Positions 63,354 through 64,000 of a stretch of 64,000 nt of DNA are shown here, in pieces (within the stretch, counting starts at the first letter, position 1; every line of letters begins with the position of its first letter). Below the pieces are notes generated by a model. It was given only the letters and a program-made list of their open reading frames with translations, searched no databases and had not been told where the DNA came from. This stretch comes from RHLJ01 sp965601955 (GTDB taxonomy: Bacteria > Bacteroidota > Rhodothermia > Balneolales > Balneolaceae). The stretch lies in the NCBI GenBank assembly GCA_965601955.1, contig OZ271855.1, positions 1,116,001 to 1,180,000 on the forward strand, written 5' to 3'. Both the position numbers and the translations under genes were made by a program.

Positions 63354-64000
63354 ATGCAATACCTCGATTTTGAACAACCCATTGCTGATTTAGAGAAGAA
63401 AATTGAAGAGTTAGAAGGATTATCATCAGTTGGTGATGGAGTTTTAAGCAAAGAAATTACAAGTCTTAGAAAAAAAGTCGACCGTCTCAGGGAAAGTATT
63501 TTCAAGAACCTTACCCGATGGCAACGAGTTCAGCTTGCACGGCATCCAGACCGCCCATACACTTTAGACTATATCGAATTAATTACTGAGGATTTCATAG
63601 AGCTTCATGGCGATCGTTACCATTCTGACGATAAAGCAATTGTAGGTGGTTTTGCAAAGCTGAACGGAGCAACGGTGATGGTAATTGGCCATCAAAAAGG
63701 AAGAGATACAGCCAAAAGAACCTACCGGAACTTTGGTATGGCAAATCCTGAAGGGTATCGAAAAGCGTACCGTTTGATGAAGCTTGCCGAGAAATTTGGG
63801 GTTCCAATTATAACTCTTCTCGACACTCCGGGAGCTTTTCCTGGGCTTGAGGCTGAGGAAAGAGGTCAGGCTGAGGCTATTGCCAAAAACCTGAAAATGA
63901 TGGCTATGCTTAAAGTTCCGTTTGTGACCGTTGTAATTGGTGAAGGAGCCAGTGGCGGCGCGATCGGAATAGGTATGGGTAATGAAGTTTATATGATGGA
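63354..64000 (+). CDS. accA: Acetyl-CoA carboxylase carboxyltransferase subunit alpha (3' end cut off)
   Basis: The gene starts at ATG (MQYLDFEQPIADLEKKIEEL) and stays open to the window edge: 215 of about 320 codons. Motifs are LARHPDRPYTLDYIELIT, LHGDRYHSDDKAIVGG, GHQKGRDTAKRTYRNFGMAN, LLDTPGAFPGLEAEERGQAE and GEGASGGAIGIG (biotin/CoA site). Its partner AccD forms the other half of the carboxyltransferase in fatty-acid synthesis. It is separated by 48 bp from the glycan genes. Confidence 0.96.
   Translation, partial: MQYLDFEQPIADLEKKIEELEGLSSVGDGVLSKEITSLRKKVDRLRESIFKNLTRWQRVQLARHPDRPYTLDYIELITEDFIELHGDRYHSDDKAIVGGFAKLNGATVMVIGHQKGRDTAKRTYRNFGMANPEGYRKAYRLMKLAEKFGVPIITLLDTPGAFPGLEAEERGQAEAIAKNLKMMAMLKVPFVTVVIGEGASGGAIGIGMGNEVYMM

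Overview
The window looks like the chromosome of a Gram-negative bacterium of the Bacteroidota/Balneolota type. The evidence is a protein with a type IX secretion (T9SS) C-terminal sorting domain, a PorZ-like T9SS protein, a hybrid two-component sensor with Reg_prop/Y_Y_Y/AraC architecture, promoters resembling TTG-N-TAnnTTTG, and Cys-free versions of ribosomal proteins S14 and L36. A Balneola-like lineage is my best guess, but that is inference; the 16S gene in the window would settle it. Most of the window is about 40-45% GC by eye, with tuf as a clear exception.

Layout. 1-4.8 kb: a cut-off HEAT-repeat DNA-alkylation-repair-like gene overlapping an SPL-family radical SAM gene, two lipoproteins (one Bor-like) and typA. 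4.8-12.3 kb: an unusual locus with two tandem membrane-bound TPR/HTH regulators (TPR1, TPR2), an outer-membrane metalloprotease/propeller/barrel protein and two paralogous small zinc-ribbon proteins. Four copies of an 11-bp-phased direct repeat, TGTAG-N6-TGTAG, lie next to exactly these regulator and zinc-ribbon genes. 12.3-21.5 kb (minus strand): a 1325-aa T9SS cargo protein, a lipoprotein and a hybrid two-component regulator. 21.7-30 kb: a MacB/FtsX-type permease, a helical secreted protein, a candidate small RNA, an outer-membrane barrel, a CarboxypepD_reg-like protein and recG.

30.2-49.2 kb: a continuous str-S10-spc-alpha super-cluster from rpsL to rplQ, including fusA, tuf, secY, map, infA, rpmJ and rpoA, with rpmD (L30) missing between rpsE and rplO. 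49.2-54.8 kb: a complete rRNA operon (16S, tRNA-Ile, tRNA-Ala, 23S, 5S) with its own promoter, boxA-like sites and terminator. 54.9-63.3 kb: PorZ followed by envelope-glycan genes (two GT2 genes, one fused to a degenerate sugar-phosphate transferase module; an active-looking polyprenyl glycosylphosphotransferase; a DPM1-like transferase), with tgt inserted on the other strand. 63.35 kb to the edge: the 5' part of accA.

How the genes fit together. The central third is the translation and secretion core. PorZ is known in Porphyromonas to bind anionic LPS, and T9SS attaches cargo to a cell-surface glycan, so the glycan genes beside PorZ may make the anchor on which cargo such as the 1325-aa protein is displayed (inference). 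The most novel element is the TPR/HTH-zinc-ribbon locus, which has the form of a small self-wired regulatory circuit: paralogous regulators, paralogous zinc-ribbon proteins and a shared candidate operator.
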